The notes under the pieces were generated by a model. It was not told the DNA's origin and searched no databases. It saw only the letters and a list, made by a program, of their open reading frames with translations. A stretch of 56,536 bases of DNA, taken from Propionibacteriaceae bacterium. GTDB taxonomy: Bacteria > Actinomycetota > Actinomycetes > Propionibacteriales > Propionibacteriaceae. Of this stretch, positions 42,055 to 50,597 are shown in pieces; the stretch's first letter is position 1, and the number at the start of each line of letters is the position of its first letter. The DNA is taken from assembly GCA_017306015.1 (NCBI GenBank), contig JAFKJK010000012.1, positions 1-56,536 on the forward strand. Reading direction: 5' to 3'. The translations under genes and the position numbers were made by a program.

Positions 42055-43167
42055 CTATAGCCAGCGCTGACGGCGGAAGTTCCGGTACAGGAGCAGGCAG
42101 ACGGTGCCCATCCCGAGCAGCACAGCGGGGTAGCCCCACGGGCTGGTCAACTCGGGCATGAAGTCGAAGTTCATGCCGTAGATGCCGGCGACCATCGTGG
42201 GCACCGCCGCGATCGCGACCCAGGCCGAGATCTTGCGCATGTCCTCGTTCTCCGACACCGACAGCCGGGCCACCGCGGCCTGCAGGATGGACGACATCAG
42301 CTCGTCGTAGCTGCCGACCTGCTCGCGCACCTGCTCGAGGTGGTCGTGGACGTCCAGGAAGTACTGCCGCATCTCGCCGTCCCCCTGCGCCTCCGCCAGC
42401 TTGCGCAGGGGACCGAGCAGCGGCGCCACCGTCCGCTTCATCTCGATCAGGTCGCGCTTGAGCTGGTAGATCCGCTCGACCTGGGGCGTGCCGCCGGTGG
42501 CGAAGACGTGGCTCTCGATCTCCTCCACGTCCTCTGCCACCTCGTCGGCGACCCGCAGGTAGTCGTCCACGACGCTGTCGATCACGCCGTGGACGACCGC
42601 GATCGGGCCACGGGCCAACTGCTCGGGACGGGCCTCGAGACTGAGGCGGACGGGCTGCAGCGGCGCGTGCCGGCCGTGCCGCACCGTCAGCGCGTACCAG
42701 TCGCCGACCAGGACCGTGGCGGTGCCGGTCTGGACGATCTCGCCGCCCTCGCCGCGGACGTGGGAGTCCACGTAGCCGAGGGTGCGCAGGGACAGGAACA
42801 GCGCGCCGTCCTCGTAGCGCTCGAGCTTGGGCCGCTGCCGGGAGTTGCCGGCGTCCTCCAGGGCGAGAGGGTGCAGGCCGAACACGTCCCGCAGGCCGTC
42901 GAGCTGGGCGGCGGACGGCTCGAAGAGTCCGAGCCAGACGAAGCCGTTCCCGGACGCGGCTGCTCGGCAGGCTCGCGCGAAGTCGGAGCCGGGCTGGCGC
43001 TCGCCGTCCACGTAGTGTGCCCAGTCGATCGCCGCCAGCAGCGGATCCGCGGTCGCGGGCGCGACCGGGACCGGCGACACGGGTGCGGCCGGTCCGGGCG
43101 TGCGCCGCAGCGGCACCGGACGGAAAGTGGCGGGCAGGCCGATGCGGCCGTGCAGGGACAGGTTCAT
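42055..43167 (-). CDS. corA: CorA-family magnesium/divalent cation transporter
   Basis: 370 aa. The long cytoplasmic N-terminal domain (1-310) and two C-terminal TMs carry the family signature YGMNFDFMPEL between them (near 335-345), and the short basic end RNFRRQRWL. Start ATG 43167 with GAGGAG upstream; that site is masked by the hairpin 43177-43217 and preceded by the proline-rich leader peptide 43226-43288, so expression is probably controlled after initiation of transcription. It imports Mg2+ or Co2+; the direction is inferred from the family. Confidence 0.93.
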   Translation of the reverse strand: MNLSLHGRIGLPATFRPVPLRRTPGPAAPVSPVPVAPATADPLLAAIDWAHYVDGERQPGSDFARACRAAASGNGFVWLGLFEPSAAQLDGLRDVFGLHPLALEDAGNSRQRPKLERYEDGALFLSLRTLGYVDSHVRGEGGEIVQTGTATVLVGDWYALTVRHGRHAPLQPVRLSLEARPEQLARGPIAVVHGVIDSVVDDYLRVADEVAEDVEEIESHVFATGGTPQVERIYQLKRDLIEMKRTVAPLLGPLRKLAEAQGDGEMRQYFLDVHDHLEQVREQVGSYDELMSSILQAAVARLSVSENEDMRKISAWVAIAAVPTMVAGIYGMNFDFMPELTSPWGYPAVLLGMGTVCLLLYRNFRRQRWL

Positions 43168-43176
43168 GGCGTGGCT

Positions 43177-43217
43177 CCTCAGGCTGGAGCCGCAGCACTG
43201 CGTCCGCGAGCCTGAAG
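43177..43217 (-). promoter_or_regulatory. SD-sequestering hairpin in the corA leader
   Basis: In the minus-strand RNA CUUCAGGCU (43217-43209) pairs with AGCCUGAGG (43185-43177), eight Watson-Crick pairs and one G-U, closing over an inner CGCAG-UG-CUGCG stem (43202-43191). The 3' arm contains most of the corA Shine-Dalgarno sequence GAGGAG, so the closed form should block corA translation. It begins 8 nt after the leader-peptide stop. Confidence 0.65.
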
Positions 43218-43225
43218 CAGCTGGA

Positions 43226-43288
43226 TCAGCTCGCGCGGGTGCCGCGGGAAGTGGGCGGGACGGGTATCAGGGGACTACCAGGTGACAT
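43226..43288 (-). CDS. Proline-rich leader peptide of corA
   Basis: A 20-codon frame, too short for routine gene calling. It starts ATG at 43288 behind a perfect AGGAGG (43302-43297, spacing 8) and ends TGA at 43228-43226. It reads MSPGSPLIPVPP then TSRGTRAS, with five prolines including a Pro-Pro pair. Salmonella mgtL-type leaders upstream of Mg2+ transporters are likewise Pro-rich and couple leader translation to Mg2+ or proline status. Here ribosome stalling on or near the stop would influence the hairpin at 43177-43217. Sequence evidence for translation is the strong SD; function is inference. Confidence 0.65.
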   Translation of the reverse strand: MSPGSPLIPVPPTSRGTRAS

Positions 43289-43436
43289 CCGCCTCACCTC
43301 CTCAACTCGGCCGCCGCAGCGGGAACGCCGCAGGCAGCATAGTCTCCGCTGGTGAACCGGGATAGCGGGACCGGTGAACACCCCTCGAACGGCAGTTCTC
43401 CTCGTCTATCCCGTGCCGGACGCGACGGACCGCGCT

Positions 43437-44561
43437 TCAGTCCTGCTGCCGCCGGATCCTCGGCATCCGTTTGCTGACCTCGTCCTCGAAGAGCTTGCGG
43501 ATCGCGGTGGTGTCGAACTTGCCGTCCAGCGTCGGGAGCGTGCCCTTGAACGCCCGCTGGCAGACCACCGTCCACGCCTGGCCCATCGCCAGGGTGATGC
43601 CGGACGCGACCGAGGCGTTGATCGCGCCGCCGACGATGCTGCCGGCACCGGGGACGAACTTCAGCAGCCCGGACGCCGCCGCGCGGCCGGCCGAGGTAGC
43701 GACCGAGGTGGACGCGATCGCCAGCAGCGCCGACTTGTCCAGGCCGAGCCCATGGAGGTGGGCGATCCGGGCCATCATCGTCAGCTGTATGGGCACCAGC
43801 ATCGCCGCCGACGAGAACGGGATCGGGACGGCCGCCGCGGCCGCCGCCGCGGTCACCGCCGCCGCGATCGCCTTGTTGGACTGAGAAGTCTTGAGATCGG
43901 CGTCGACCTGTTGCGCCGCGACGAGGGCTGCCTGGACTCCTTCCGGAGCAACGTGAAAGGTGGCCCTCAGGACGTCGATCAAGCCGTAGGGCGGCTGACC
44001 GCTGAACGGGTCCCTCATCGCGTAGGTCATGAACGGACGGCCGCCGTAGATCGGCAGGTTCCGGGCCTCCAGTTGCCGGGCGAGCTCGACCGCATCGGGG
44101 TGGAACCGGTCGTCGCGCATCGGCACCTGGGTGAGCACCAGCAACACCGGGAGGCCGAGCTCGTCGAGCTTGCGGATGAACCGCTCCTCGGCGTCCTCGA
44201 AGCGCCGGTCCATGCCGCGGACGCAGTACCAGGCGACGTGGAGCTGTTCGGCCAGCGGACGGCTGCGGTATTCCTTGACCGCCTTGGTGAGCTCCTTGAT
44301 GATCTCGTCGTCGTCGCGGCCGATCTCCAGGCCGCGGGTGTCGATCACCCCGAGGGTGCCGCGGCGGTCAAGATAGAGGTGCGAGCCCTGGGTGATCGGC
44401 GTGCCGATGCCGGTGGCGGCGACCTGCTCGCCGAAGATGGCGTTGACCAGCGTCGACTTGCCGACCCCGGTCTTGCCGAAGACGGCGATGTTGACCCGGC
44501 CGATCTGGTCGCCCTGCTTCTCGAACTCGGCGGCGAAGCTCTCGGTGAACCATTGCGTCAC
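43437..44561 (-). CDS. Era/Der-type GTPase with C-terminal DUF697-like region
   Basis: 374 aa. G1 FGKTGVGKSTLVNA (about 28-41), G2 Thr in GIGTPITQGS, G3 VIDTRGLE (DxxG), G4 read as LVLTQVP, where the usual NKxD/TKxD becomes TQVP, so guanine specificity is uncertain. The C-terminal half (about 225-345) is Ala/Ser/Gly-rich and hydrophobic (IAAAVTAAAAAAAVPIPFSS, FVPGAGSIVGGAINA), as in membrane-associated GTPases of the YcjX/DUF697 kind. Start GTG 44561; TAGGCT 6 nt upstream and no SD indicate a leaderless transcript. Function unknown; divergent from the secreted paralogue cluster. Confidence 0.8.
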   Translation of the reverse strand: MTQWFTESFAAEFEKQGDQIGRVNIAVFGKTGVGKSTLVNAIFGEQVAATGIGTPITQGSHLYLDRRGTLGVIDTRGLEIGRDDDEIIKELTKAVKEYRSRPLAEQLHVAWYCVRGMDRRFEDAEERFIRKLDELGLPVLLVLTQVPMRDDRFHPDAVELARQLEARNLPIYGGRPFMTYAMRDPFSGQPPYGLIDVLRATFHVAPEGVQAALVAAQQVDADLKTSQSNKAIAAAVTAAAAAAAVPIPFSSAAMLVPIQLTMMARIAHLHGLGLDKSALLAIASTSVATSAGRAAASGLLKFVPGAGSIVGGAINASVASGITLAMGQAWTVVCQRAFKGTLPTLDGKFDTTAIRKLFEDEVSKRMPRIRRQQD

Positions 44562-44567
44562 GGGGCA

Positions 44568-44573
44568 AGCCTA
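44568..44573 (-). promoter_or_regulatory. TAGGCT -10 box for the leaderless GTPase gene
   Basis: Minus-strand TAGGCT, TGCCCC, then GTG 44561. Confidence 0.6.
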
Positions 44574-44682
44574 AACGGCGGCTCCGTCCACACCATGGGG
44601 CACCTCCCCCACCGCTCCCGGGTTCCGTCCCCGACAGGTGGGGACGCGGGTGGCTCCCGGCGCCCTGAACCGAGAGCAGGAA

Positions 44683-44688
44683 TAGAGT
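44683..44688 (+). promoter_or_regulatory. Probable -10 box TAGAGT of the first secreted paralogue
   Basis: A TANNNT hexamer 58 nt upstream of ATG 44746, identical to the glyA hexamer. The gene's GGGAGG site is at 44735-44740. Confidence 0.4.
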
Positions 44689-44745
44689 CCCCACGGGCCC
44701 ACAACCATGGGCCCAGAACCCGACTCCTGGAAGTGGGAGGTTCCG

Positions 44746-46008
44746 ATGCGGCACCATCGGATTGCCCTGATCACCGCCGCGGCACTCGTCGCGGCCCCGT
44801 TCGCTCCCGTCCCTGCCCACGCGACGGACGCCCTCCCCGCCAGAGCCGTCAGGCCGGCCGACGTCCCCGCGCCGGCCGTCGTCAAGCGCATCAACACCGA
44901 CATGGACGGGGACGGCGTCCGTGACCAGGTGAACCTGACCTACCTCGGCTCCGACAACTTCGAACTCGCGGTCACCACGACCAGGGGCAGAACGTCCAAG
45001 GTGGCGTTCACCTCGCACGTCGACCCGTCCTTCGTGCCCGCCGCCGCCACCTTCTACGGCGCGGACGCCATCGACGGACGCAAGGGCTCCGAGCTGATCG
45101 TGCACCGGTACGCGGCGGACATCACTCCGAGCGGGCAGAACCTCACCGTCGCCGTGTACACGTGGCGCTCGGGAGAACTCGTCGCCGAGGCAGCGCCGGC
45201 CGCCCGGACGGGCACGGGGTGGGAGGTCGGCGTCACCGAAGGCGGCGAGACGGCGAGCGGCTACGGGTTCTTCACCAGCCACGGCCGCCGCTACGTGGAC
45301 ACCAGCCGGCTGACGATGACCGGTGGCCGGTGGCGGTACGAGGGCAGTGTCACCCGGTCGGTGTGGCGCGGCGGCCGCTGGGTCGAGATCTCGACGCGGT
45401 CCGCGCGGGCCACGTCCCTGACCTGGAAGCAGGTCGGCATGGCCGGCCCCAAGCTGCTGCGGGGTCAGGTCAAGGTGGACGTCAGCGGCGACGGGCGGGC
45501 CGATCTGGTCCTGTTCCACCAGCTCGGTCTCCAGCACTACCGGGCCACGGTGCACGCGCATGGCCGCAGCGCCTCCGCTGACGTCACGAACGGGGAGTTC
45601 CCGTTCGTGGGAGCGGCGGCGGTGGACGGGGTCGCCGGCAACGAACTGATCGCGAACACCGCGGGGCGCACCCCGTGGACGGTCCTCACCTGGAGGCACA
45701 GCGGGAAGCTGGTCAAGCTCCGGGCGCCGGCTTTGTTCGGCGAAGCCGGCAGCTCACGCACCTGGCATCGCGCCGCCGTGGGAGCGTTCACGAACTTCAC
45801 CGCGAGCACGGAGGCCGGCCGCCACGTCGTCGTCACCGCATGGGGCGTCTCGACCGCCGATCCGGGCGTCCAGCCGGTGCACTTCGCCAAGTCCGTCTGG
45901 CAGCAGGGACATTGGACGAAGCTCACCGAGTGGACGGCCGAGCTGACCGGCGAGCAGCGTGCCGTCCTCACCGACGGCATCACCGTCCCGGATCTGGTCA
46001 CTCCGTAA
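44746..46008 (+). CDS. Secreted protein with Asp-rich calcium-type loops, tandem paralogue 1
   Basis: 420 aa from ATG 44746. Signal peptide about 1-25 (MRHHRIALITAAALVAAPFAPVPAHA). Two DxDGDG-type loops, NTDMDGDGVRDQVNL near residue 50 and KVDVSGDGRADLVLF near 245, resemble calcium loops of FG-GAP/VCBS or thrombospondin-3 repeats. In between and after are WRSGELVAE, RSVWRGGRW and KSVWQQGHWTKLTEW repeats, pointing to a beta-propeller-like fold. No anchor and no enzymatic motif. Followed by two paralogues in the same direction. Function unknown. Confidence 0.75.
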   Translation: MRHHRIALITAAALVAAPFAPVPAHATDALPARAVRPADVPAPAVVKRINTDMDGDGVRDQVNLTYLGSDNFELAVTTTRGRTSKVAFTSHVDPSFVPAAATFYGADAIDGRKGSELIVHRYAADITPSGQNLTVAVYTWRSGELVAEAAPAARTGTGWEVGVTEGGETASGYGFFTSHGRRYVDTSRLTMTGGRWRYEGSVTRSVWRGGRWVEISTRSARATSLTWKQVGMAGPKLLRGQVKVDVSGDGRADLVLFHQLGLQHYRATVHAHGRSASADVTNGEFPFVGAAAVDGVAGNELIANTAGRTPWTVLTWRHSGKLVKLRAPALFGEAGSSRTWHRAAVGAFTNFTASTEAGRHVVVTAWGVSTADPGVQPVHFAKSVWQQGHWTKLTEWTAELTGEQRAVLTDGITVPDLVTP

Positions 46009-46140
46009 GCGGGGGGCAGCGATCCGGCCCCGGCCGGGCGGGTGGGGACGGAGGTGGTTTCCGCGCCGCCGGAACGCCGTCGGGTTACAGTGATGACAGG
46101 TTCACACCAGTCTCGTTCCACCGGACCAAAGGATGTTCCG

Positions 46141-47418
46141 ATGAGGCACCATCGGCTTGCCTGGATCACTGCTGCAGCCATCACCGTCGTTCCGTTCGCT
46201 CCCGTCCCCGCAAGCGCCGCGGTCGCCGTCCCCGGCAGAGCCGTGGCACCGGCCGCCGTTCCGGCACCGACCCTGGCAAAGCACGTGGACACCGACATGG
46301 ACGGGGACGGCACCCGCGACTCCGTCACCCTCAACTACCTCGGCTCGAACCGGTTCCAGCTGGTCGTCACGACCACGAAGGGCAAGACCGCCAAGGCGAC
46401 GTTCACCTCGCGGGTGGACGCCAAGTGGGCCCCTCCGGCGGACACCTGGTACGGGGCGTCCGCGATCGACGGACGCAAGGGCTCTGAGCTGATCGTCAAC
46501 AAGTTCACCAGGAAGACCGCCGAGAGCCGCTTCAACGTCACCCTGGGCGTCTACACGTGGCGGTCGGGCAAGCTGGTCGCGGAGAAGGCGCCGGCGAGCC
46601 TGTGGGGCAAGACCTGGAAGGTCAACGCCACCCAGGCCGGCGAAGCGCGGGGCTACAACTTCTTCACCAGGAGTGGGCACCGGTATGTCGACGTGACCCG
46701 GATGACCACCGGCAAGTACACCAGTCCGTGGAACGGCCATGTCACCAGGTCGGTCTGGCGCAACGGCGCCTGGGTGAAGCTGTGGACCCACAAGGCCAGG
46801 ACGGTCAAGGGCTCGACCCTGACGAAGTGGGGCCAGGTCGGCATCGCGGGCCCGAAGCTCCTGCTCGGGCAGGTGAACGTGGACGTCAGCGGAGACGGCG
46901 CTAGGGATCTGGTGCTGTTCCACCAGAACGGGATGGACCACTACCTGCTGACCGCCAACGCGGGCAGCGCCGGGACGGCCAGCACGGGGTTCGCCTCGGT
47001 CGCGGCGAAGCCGTTCATCGGTGCGGCCGAGGTCGACAGCGCCCCCGGCATGGAGCTGTTGGTGAACATCGATCCGGAGGGTCCCCTGTGGAAGGTGCTC
47101 ACCTGGCGTGGCAGCGGGTTGCTCGCCGAGCTTCCGGGGCCGGCCATGTACGGCGGCGACGGGAACGGCACCTGGCACGGCCACGGCGACGAGGCCACGG
47201 CCAACTTCGCCCTGAGCGTCGAGGGCGGTAGCCACTATGTCGTGACCGGGTGGATCTCCTACGAGGACTCGGTCGCCACCGACCCCGTCCACTTCGCCAA
47301 GTCGGTGTGGGAGGTCGACCACTGGACGAAGCTCGGCGAGTGGGACGCGGTGCTGACCGCCGAGCAGCGGGCGACCTTCCACAACGGCTTCACCGTCGAC
47401 GGCCTGGTCAGCCCGTAG
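46141..47418 (+). CDS. Secreted protein with Asp-rich calcium-type loops, tandem paralogue 2
   Basis: 425 aa from ATG 46141, where the N-terminus MRHHRLAWITAAAI lines up with the neighbours. Signal peptide to about residue 25 (ASAA). Loops DTDMDGDGTRDSVTL near 50 and NVDVSGDGARDLVLFHQ near 250 keep the calcium-type spacing. The pattern W-RSGKLVAE, TRSVWRNGAWVKL and KSVWEVDHWTKLGEWDAVL is shared with both paralogues. A TACAGT hexamer at 46085 could give it its own promoter. No other domain recognised. Confidence 0.75.
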   Translation: MRHHRLAWITAAAITVVPFAPVPASAAVAVPGRAVAPAAVPAPTLAKHVDTDMDGDGTRDSVTLNYLGSNRFQLVVTTTKGKTAKATFTSRVDAKWAPPADTWYGASAIDGRKGSELIVNKFTRKTAESRFNVTLGVYTWRSGKLVAEKAPASLWGKTWKVNATQAGEARGYNFFTRSGHRYVDVTRMTTGKYTSPWNGHVTRSVWRNGAWVKLWTHKARTVKGSTLTKWGQVGIAGPKLLLGQVNVDVSGDGARDLVLFHQNGMDHYLLTANAGSAGTASTGFASVAAKPFIGAAEVDSAPGMELLVNIDPEGPLWKVLTWRGSGLLAELPGPAMYGGDGNGTWHGHGDEATANFALSVEGGSHYVVTGWISYEDSVATDPVHFAKSVWEVDHWTKLGEWDAVLTAEQRATFHNGFTVDGLVSP

Positions 47419-47505
47419 GCGGGTTCTCCTCCGCCCGGTCGCGGGGACGGCTACGCTGCCAACAGGTTCGGCCAGAACCCTGTTCTCCTCCTCGGAGGTC
47501 CCCCG

Positions 47506-48777
47506 ATGCGGCATCGTCGGCTCGCCCTGGTCACCGCTGCGGCGCTCGCCGTTGCTCCGTTCGCGGCCGAGCCCGCGCAGGGGCACGCGGCCGCACCGAG
47601 ACCGGCTGCCGCGCCCGCGGACGCCGTCGCCCCGGCACTGGTCAGACGCGTGTTCACCGACGTGGACGGGGACGGCACCCGCGACCGGGTCGACCTCGAC
47701 CACGTGGGCGCCAACTCCTTCGAGCTGGTGGTGACCACCACCAAGGGCGCGACGGCGAAGGCGCAGTTCAGCTCGCACGTCGACGACGAGGACAGCGAAG
47801 TCCCCGCCACCCAGGCCTGGTACGGAGCGTCGGCCATCGACGCCCACAAGGGCTCGGAGCTGATCGTCCGGCTCCTGGCTGACCCCGCCGACCTTCCAGA
47901 CGAGACACCACTGGGCGTGTACACGTGGCGATCCGGGGCTCTGGTCGCCGGGCCCGCCCCGGCCACCCCCAGGGGTCGGCTGTGGACGCTAGCGGATCAG
48001 ACCGGGTGGACCCTCGGCTACCGGTTCTTCAGCAGCCACCACCGTCGTTACGTCGACGCGACCTACCTGGTCACCGACTCCACCGGGCCGGGCTACCACG
48101 GCAGGATCACCCGGTCGGTGTGGCGGAAGGGTGCGTGGGTGACCCTGTCGACCCGCAAGGCGAAGCCCACCGACGATCCGGCGTGGTCCCAGACCGGCAT
48201 CGCCGGCCCCAGGCTCCTGCTCGGCCAGGTGAGGGCCGACGTCAACGGCGACAGGCGCACAGATCTCGTCTCGTCGTACCAGATCGGCGCGAACTCCTAC
48301 CTGCTGCGGGTGACGCTCGCCGGCGGGAGGGTGGTCGAGAAGAAGCACTCCGCCTCCGTCGAGTACCCGCCCCTGATGGGAGCGGCCGGCATGGACGGCG
48401 TTGCCGGGGCCGAGGTTGCCGTGCATCTCAACGACGACGACCAGGACCTCCGCGTGTACACCTGGCGTCACGGCACCCTCACCTACCTGCGCTCACCCGC
48501 GTCGCCGGGCGGATCGGCGAACTCCAAGGTCTGGTACGGCGGCGGCGACGGGTTCCTCGAGAACTACGCGTTCAGCAGCGTCGCCGGCGTCCGCTACGTC
48601 GTGGCGAGCGAGATCTCCGATGTGGACGGCCCGGAGTACGGCATCAGCTACGTCCGGTCGGTGTGGCGCGGCGGCACGTGGGTGAAGCTGAAGGCGTGGT
48701 CCGTGGAGCGTCCGACCCAGGAGGAACAGGACGCCTTCAGTTTCGGCTTCACCGCCCCCGATCTCGCGCGGCCCTGA
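47506..48777 (+). CDS. Secreted protein with Asp-rich calcium-type loops, tandem paralogue 3
   Basis: 423 aa. Signal peptide about 1-27 (MRHRRLALVTAAALAVAPFAAEPAQG). First loop FTDVDGDGTRDRVDL is intact; the second, DVNGDRRTDLVSSY, has lost the second DG, so it is the most diverged member. The leader holds TACGCT (47450-47455) and an imperfect hairpin 47461-47484 (AACAGGTTC with GAACCCTGTT) ahead of the GGAGG site. Convergent with the hydrolase gene, only 4 bp apart. Confidence 0.75.
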   Translation: MRHRRLALVTAAALAVAPFAAEPAQGHAAAPRPAAAPADAVAPALVRRVFTDVDGDGTRDRVDLDHVGANSFELVVTTTKGATAKAQFSSHVDDEDSEVPATQAWYGASAIDAHKGSELIVRLLADPADLPDETPLGVYTWRSGALVAGPAPATPRGRLWTLADQTGWTLGYRFFSSHHRRYVDATYLVTDSTGPGYHGRITRSVWRKGAWVTLSTRKAKPTDDPAWSQTGIAGPRLLLGQVRADVNGDRRTDLVSSYQIGANSYLLRVTLAGGRVVEKKHSASVEYPPLMGAAGMDGVAGAEVAVHLNDDDQDLRVYTWRHGTLTYLRSPASPGGSANSKVWYGGGDGFLENYAFSSVAGVRYVVASEISDVDGPEYGISYVRSVWRGGTWVKLKAWSVERPTQEEQDAFSFGFTAPDLARP

Positions 48778-48781
48778 CCGA

Positions 48782-49747
48782 CTACTTCTCGACCGGGATC
48801 ACCTTCGGCTCCGTGCCCAGCAGGACGGCCTCGATCGCCTCGGCCGACACCTCGAGGTAGCTGCGTCCGTCCGGGGCGAAGGTCTTGGTGTCGAAGTAGT
48901 GCCGGGTGACGTTGTGCTGCATCGGGCCGAGCTCGTAGACGCTGATCCGGCCCTCCTTCAGGCCGCGCGACCACGGCGAGCCGACAGCTCCCGGCCAGCG
49001 TCCGGCGAACAGGACGCCGCCGAGCTTCTCCAACCCGTCGTTGCTTCCCCGGAAGTGCCACAGGTGCTGCAACTCGTCGATCCCGTAGTCATCGGACAGC
49101 ATGCCGCCGAGGGAGACGACGGTCAGCGGGATGCCCGCCCGGCCGAGATACCACGACGCGCCGAGCGCGATCTGGCCGCCGCCGCTCCAGCCGACCAGCG
49201 TCACCGGCACGTCGCTGCCCAGCTGGTAGCCGGCGCGGAACAGGCTGTGCAGGATCGCCTGCGCCGTCCCGATGTTGTAAGTGGGCCCGTAGCGGCGGTC
49301 GGCACACACGAACAGCTGGATGGCGTTGCGGGCGTTGACCAGCATCGCCACCAGCGCCTCCGGGTTGGCGAAGCGGGCCTTCTCGATCCAGCTCCACATC
49401 CGGGCCATCGGCCGGGCCGCGGTCAGCCCACGGTTGTCCGGGGCATAGGGGAACACGTCGTTCAGCACGGCGAAGCCGGGAAGGTGCCCGCGCAGGTGCT
49501 CGATCAGCGGCTGCTCCTCCTCCGGGATGGACGTGCCGTCGATGGCGCCGATGCCGGACAGGTAGACCACGTAGTGCGAGTAGGGAACCGGCTCGGGAAC
49601 GGACTCGTGCGCTGCCCGGATCTCCGCCAGCGTGGTGACGGCCTCGTCCGCACCTTCCGCGCGCCACCAGCCGAGGGCCTCCAGGGGTCCGACCGCGAGA
49701 AACAGCAGCACGACCACGACGAGCAGGGCAAGCAGCGAGACGATCAC
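48782..49747 (-). CDS. Membrane-anchored alpha/beta hydrolase-like protein
   Basis: 321 aa from GTG 49747. N-terminal TM (IVSLLALLVVVVLLFLAVGPL) and an extracytoplasmic domain with the nucleophile elbow GWSGGG near residue 190 and a late His in MQHNVTRHYFDT near 290, consistent with a serine hydrolase. YVVYLSGIGAIDG marks the first strand. The GTG overlaps the stop of the upstream membrane-protein gene (GTGA), so the two are coupled. Substrate unknown. Confidence 0.75.
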   Translation of the reverse strand: MIVSLLALLVVVVLLFLAVGPLEALGWWRAEGADEAVTTLAEIRAAHESVPEPVPYSHYVVYLSGIGAIDGTSIPEEEQPLIEHLRGHLPGFAVLNDVFPYAPDNRGLTAARPMARMWSWIEKARFANPEALVAMLVNARNAIQLFVCADRRYGPTYNIGTAQAILHSLFRAGYQLGSDVPVTLVGWSGGGQIALGASWYLGRAGIPLTVVSLGGMLSDDYGIDELQHLWHFRGSNDGLEKLGGVLFAGRWPGAVGSPWSRGLKEGRISVYELGPMQHNVTRHYFDTKTFAPDGRSYLEVSAEAIEAVLLGTEPKVIPVEK

Positions 49748-50427
49748 CGTCCGGCCTCCCCCGGCTCGAGCTGGAAGTCGAACTCGACCGGCATGAACTG
49801 GTGGCCCGACAGGACGTCCTGGGGACGCAGCAGCACCGGCTTTCCGCTGATCAGCCGCCAGAACCACGCCCCGAGCGCGGCCAGGGGCTTGGCCAGCGCC
49901 CAGCTGACCAGCTGCATCACGCCCCAGGCGATGCCGGTGATCCACACCGCCTGCCACCAACTCGTCGAATAGACGACCTGGACGATGACCAGCAGCGCGG
50001 CCACCCCCCAGGCCTGCAGCAGCTTCGCGATGCCGGGGCCGAGGTACGGCACGAGCTCGAAGAAGCCGAAGACCAGCGGCGCGGTGGCCAGCATCACCGC
50101 CTCGACGACGGTCTCCCACGCCACCGTCCGTCCGGTGGCCAGCTGGCCGACAGCGATCACGATCACGGCCTGGGTGAGGTACAGCAGGACGAAGCCCAGG
50201 CCGTTGAGCAGCAGGCTGAGCGCGAACCGCCAACCCTTCACCCGGTTCAGGAACAGCACGACGCTGTTGCCGAGCAGCGTGGACGCCCCGGCGAGGACGG
50301 CGACCGTGGCGGAGATGGCCAGGGCGTCGGGGTGGCTGCCGAACCACTGGGCCATCGACGTGTCGAACGTCCAGGCTCCCCACAGCGCCCGGCCGACATC
50401 GCCCAGGAAGGCGAAGAACCCCGCCAT
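49744..50427 (-). CDS. Multi-TM membrane protein coupled to the hydrolase
   Basis: 227 aa from ATG 50427 with AGGAGG five nt upstream. About five TMs (DALAISATVAVLAGASTLLG, FALSLLLNGLGFVLLYLTQAVIVIAVG, VVEAVMLATAPLVFGFFEL, LLQAWGVAALLVIVQVVYS, VWITGIAWGVMQLVSWALA) and a polar C-terminal tail. I do not recognise the family; it has a Yip1-like look. TACTGT (about 50455-50460, minus) may be its -10. Likely works with the coupled hydrolase at the membrane. Confidence 0.7.
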   Translation of the reverse strand: MAGFFAFLGDVGRALWGAWTFDTSMAQWFGSHPDALAISATVAVLAGASTLLGNSVVLFLNRVKGWRFALSLLLNGLGFVLLYLTQAVIVIAVGQLATGRTVAWETVVEAVMLATAPLVFGFFELVPYLGPGIAKLLQAWGVAALLVIVQVVYSTSWWQAVWITGIAWGVMQLVSWALAKPLAALGAWFWRLISGKPVLLRPQDVLSGHQFMPVEFDFQLEPGEAGR

Positions 50428-50597
50428 GGCACCTCCTGCGCTCGGCGTCGCCGCCGACAGTAGCCGAACGCGGCCGGTGCCGGAACCAACCAGGGGACGC
50501 AGGGCGTACAGGTTCGGATGCTGAGCGGAGCGCCGGTCGAGGCCGCGCACCCCCGAGGATTGTCCGGTTGCGTGCCACAGAGGAGTGGGGAAGATCA

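Noticed and set aside
43168..43310. M-box magnesium riboswitch upstream of corA
   Set aside because: GGUGAGGC occurs once as in M-box cores, but the remaining conserved loops are absent and the same bases are explained as the leader-peptide SD.
43374..44924. A 516-codon plus-strand frame opposite the GTPase gene
   Set aside because: The minus strand encodes a GTPase with clear P-loop and a leaderless promoter; the plus frame lacks any domain.
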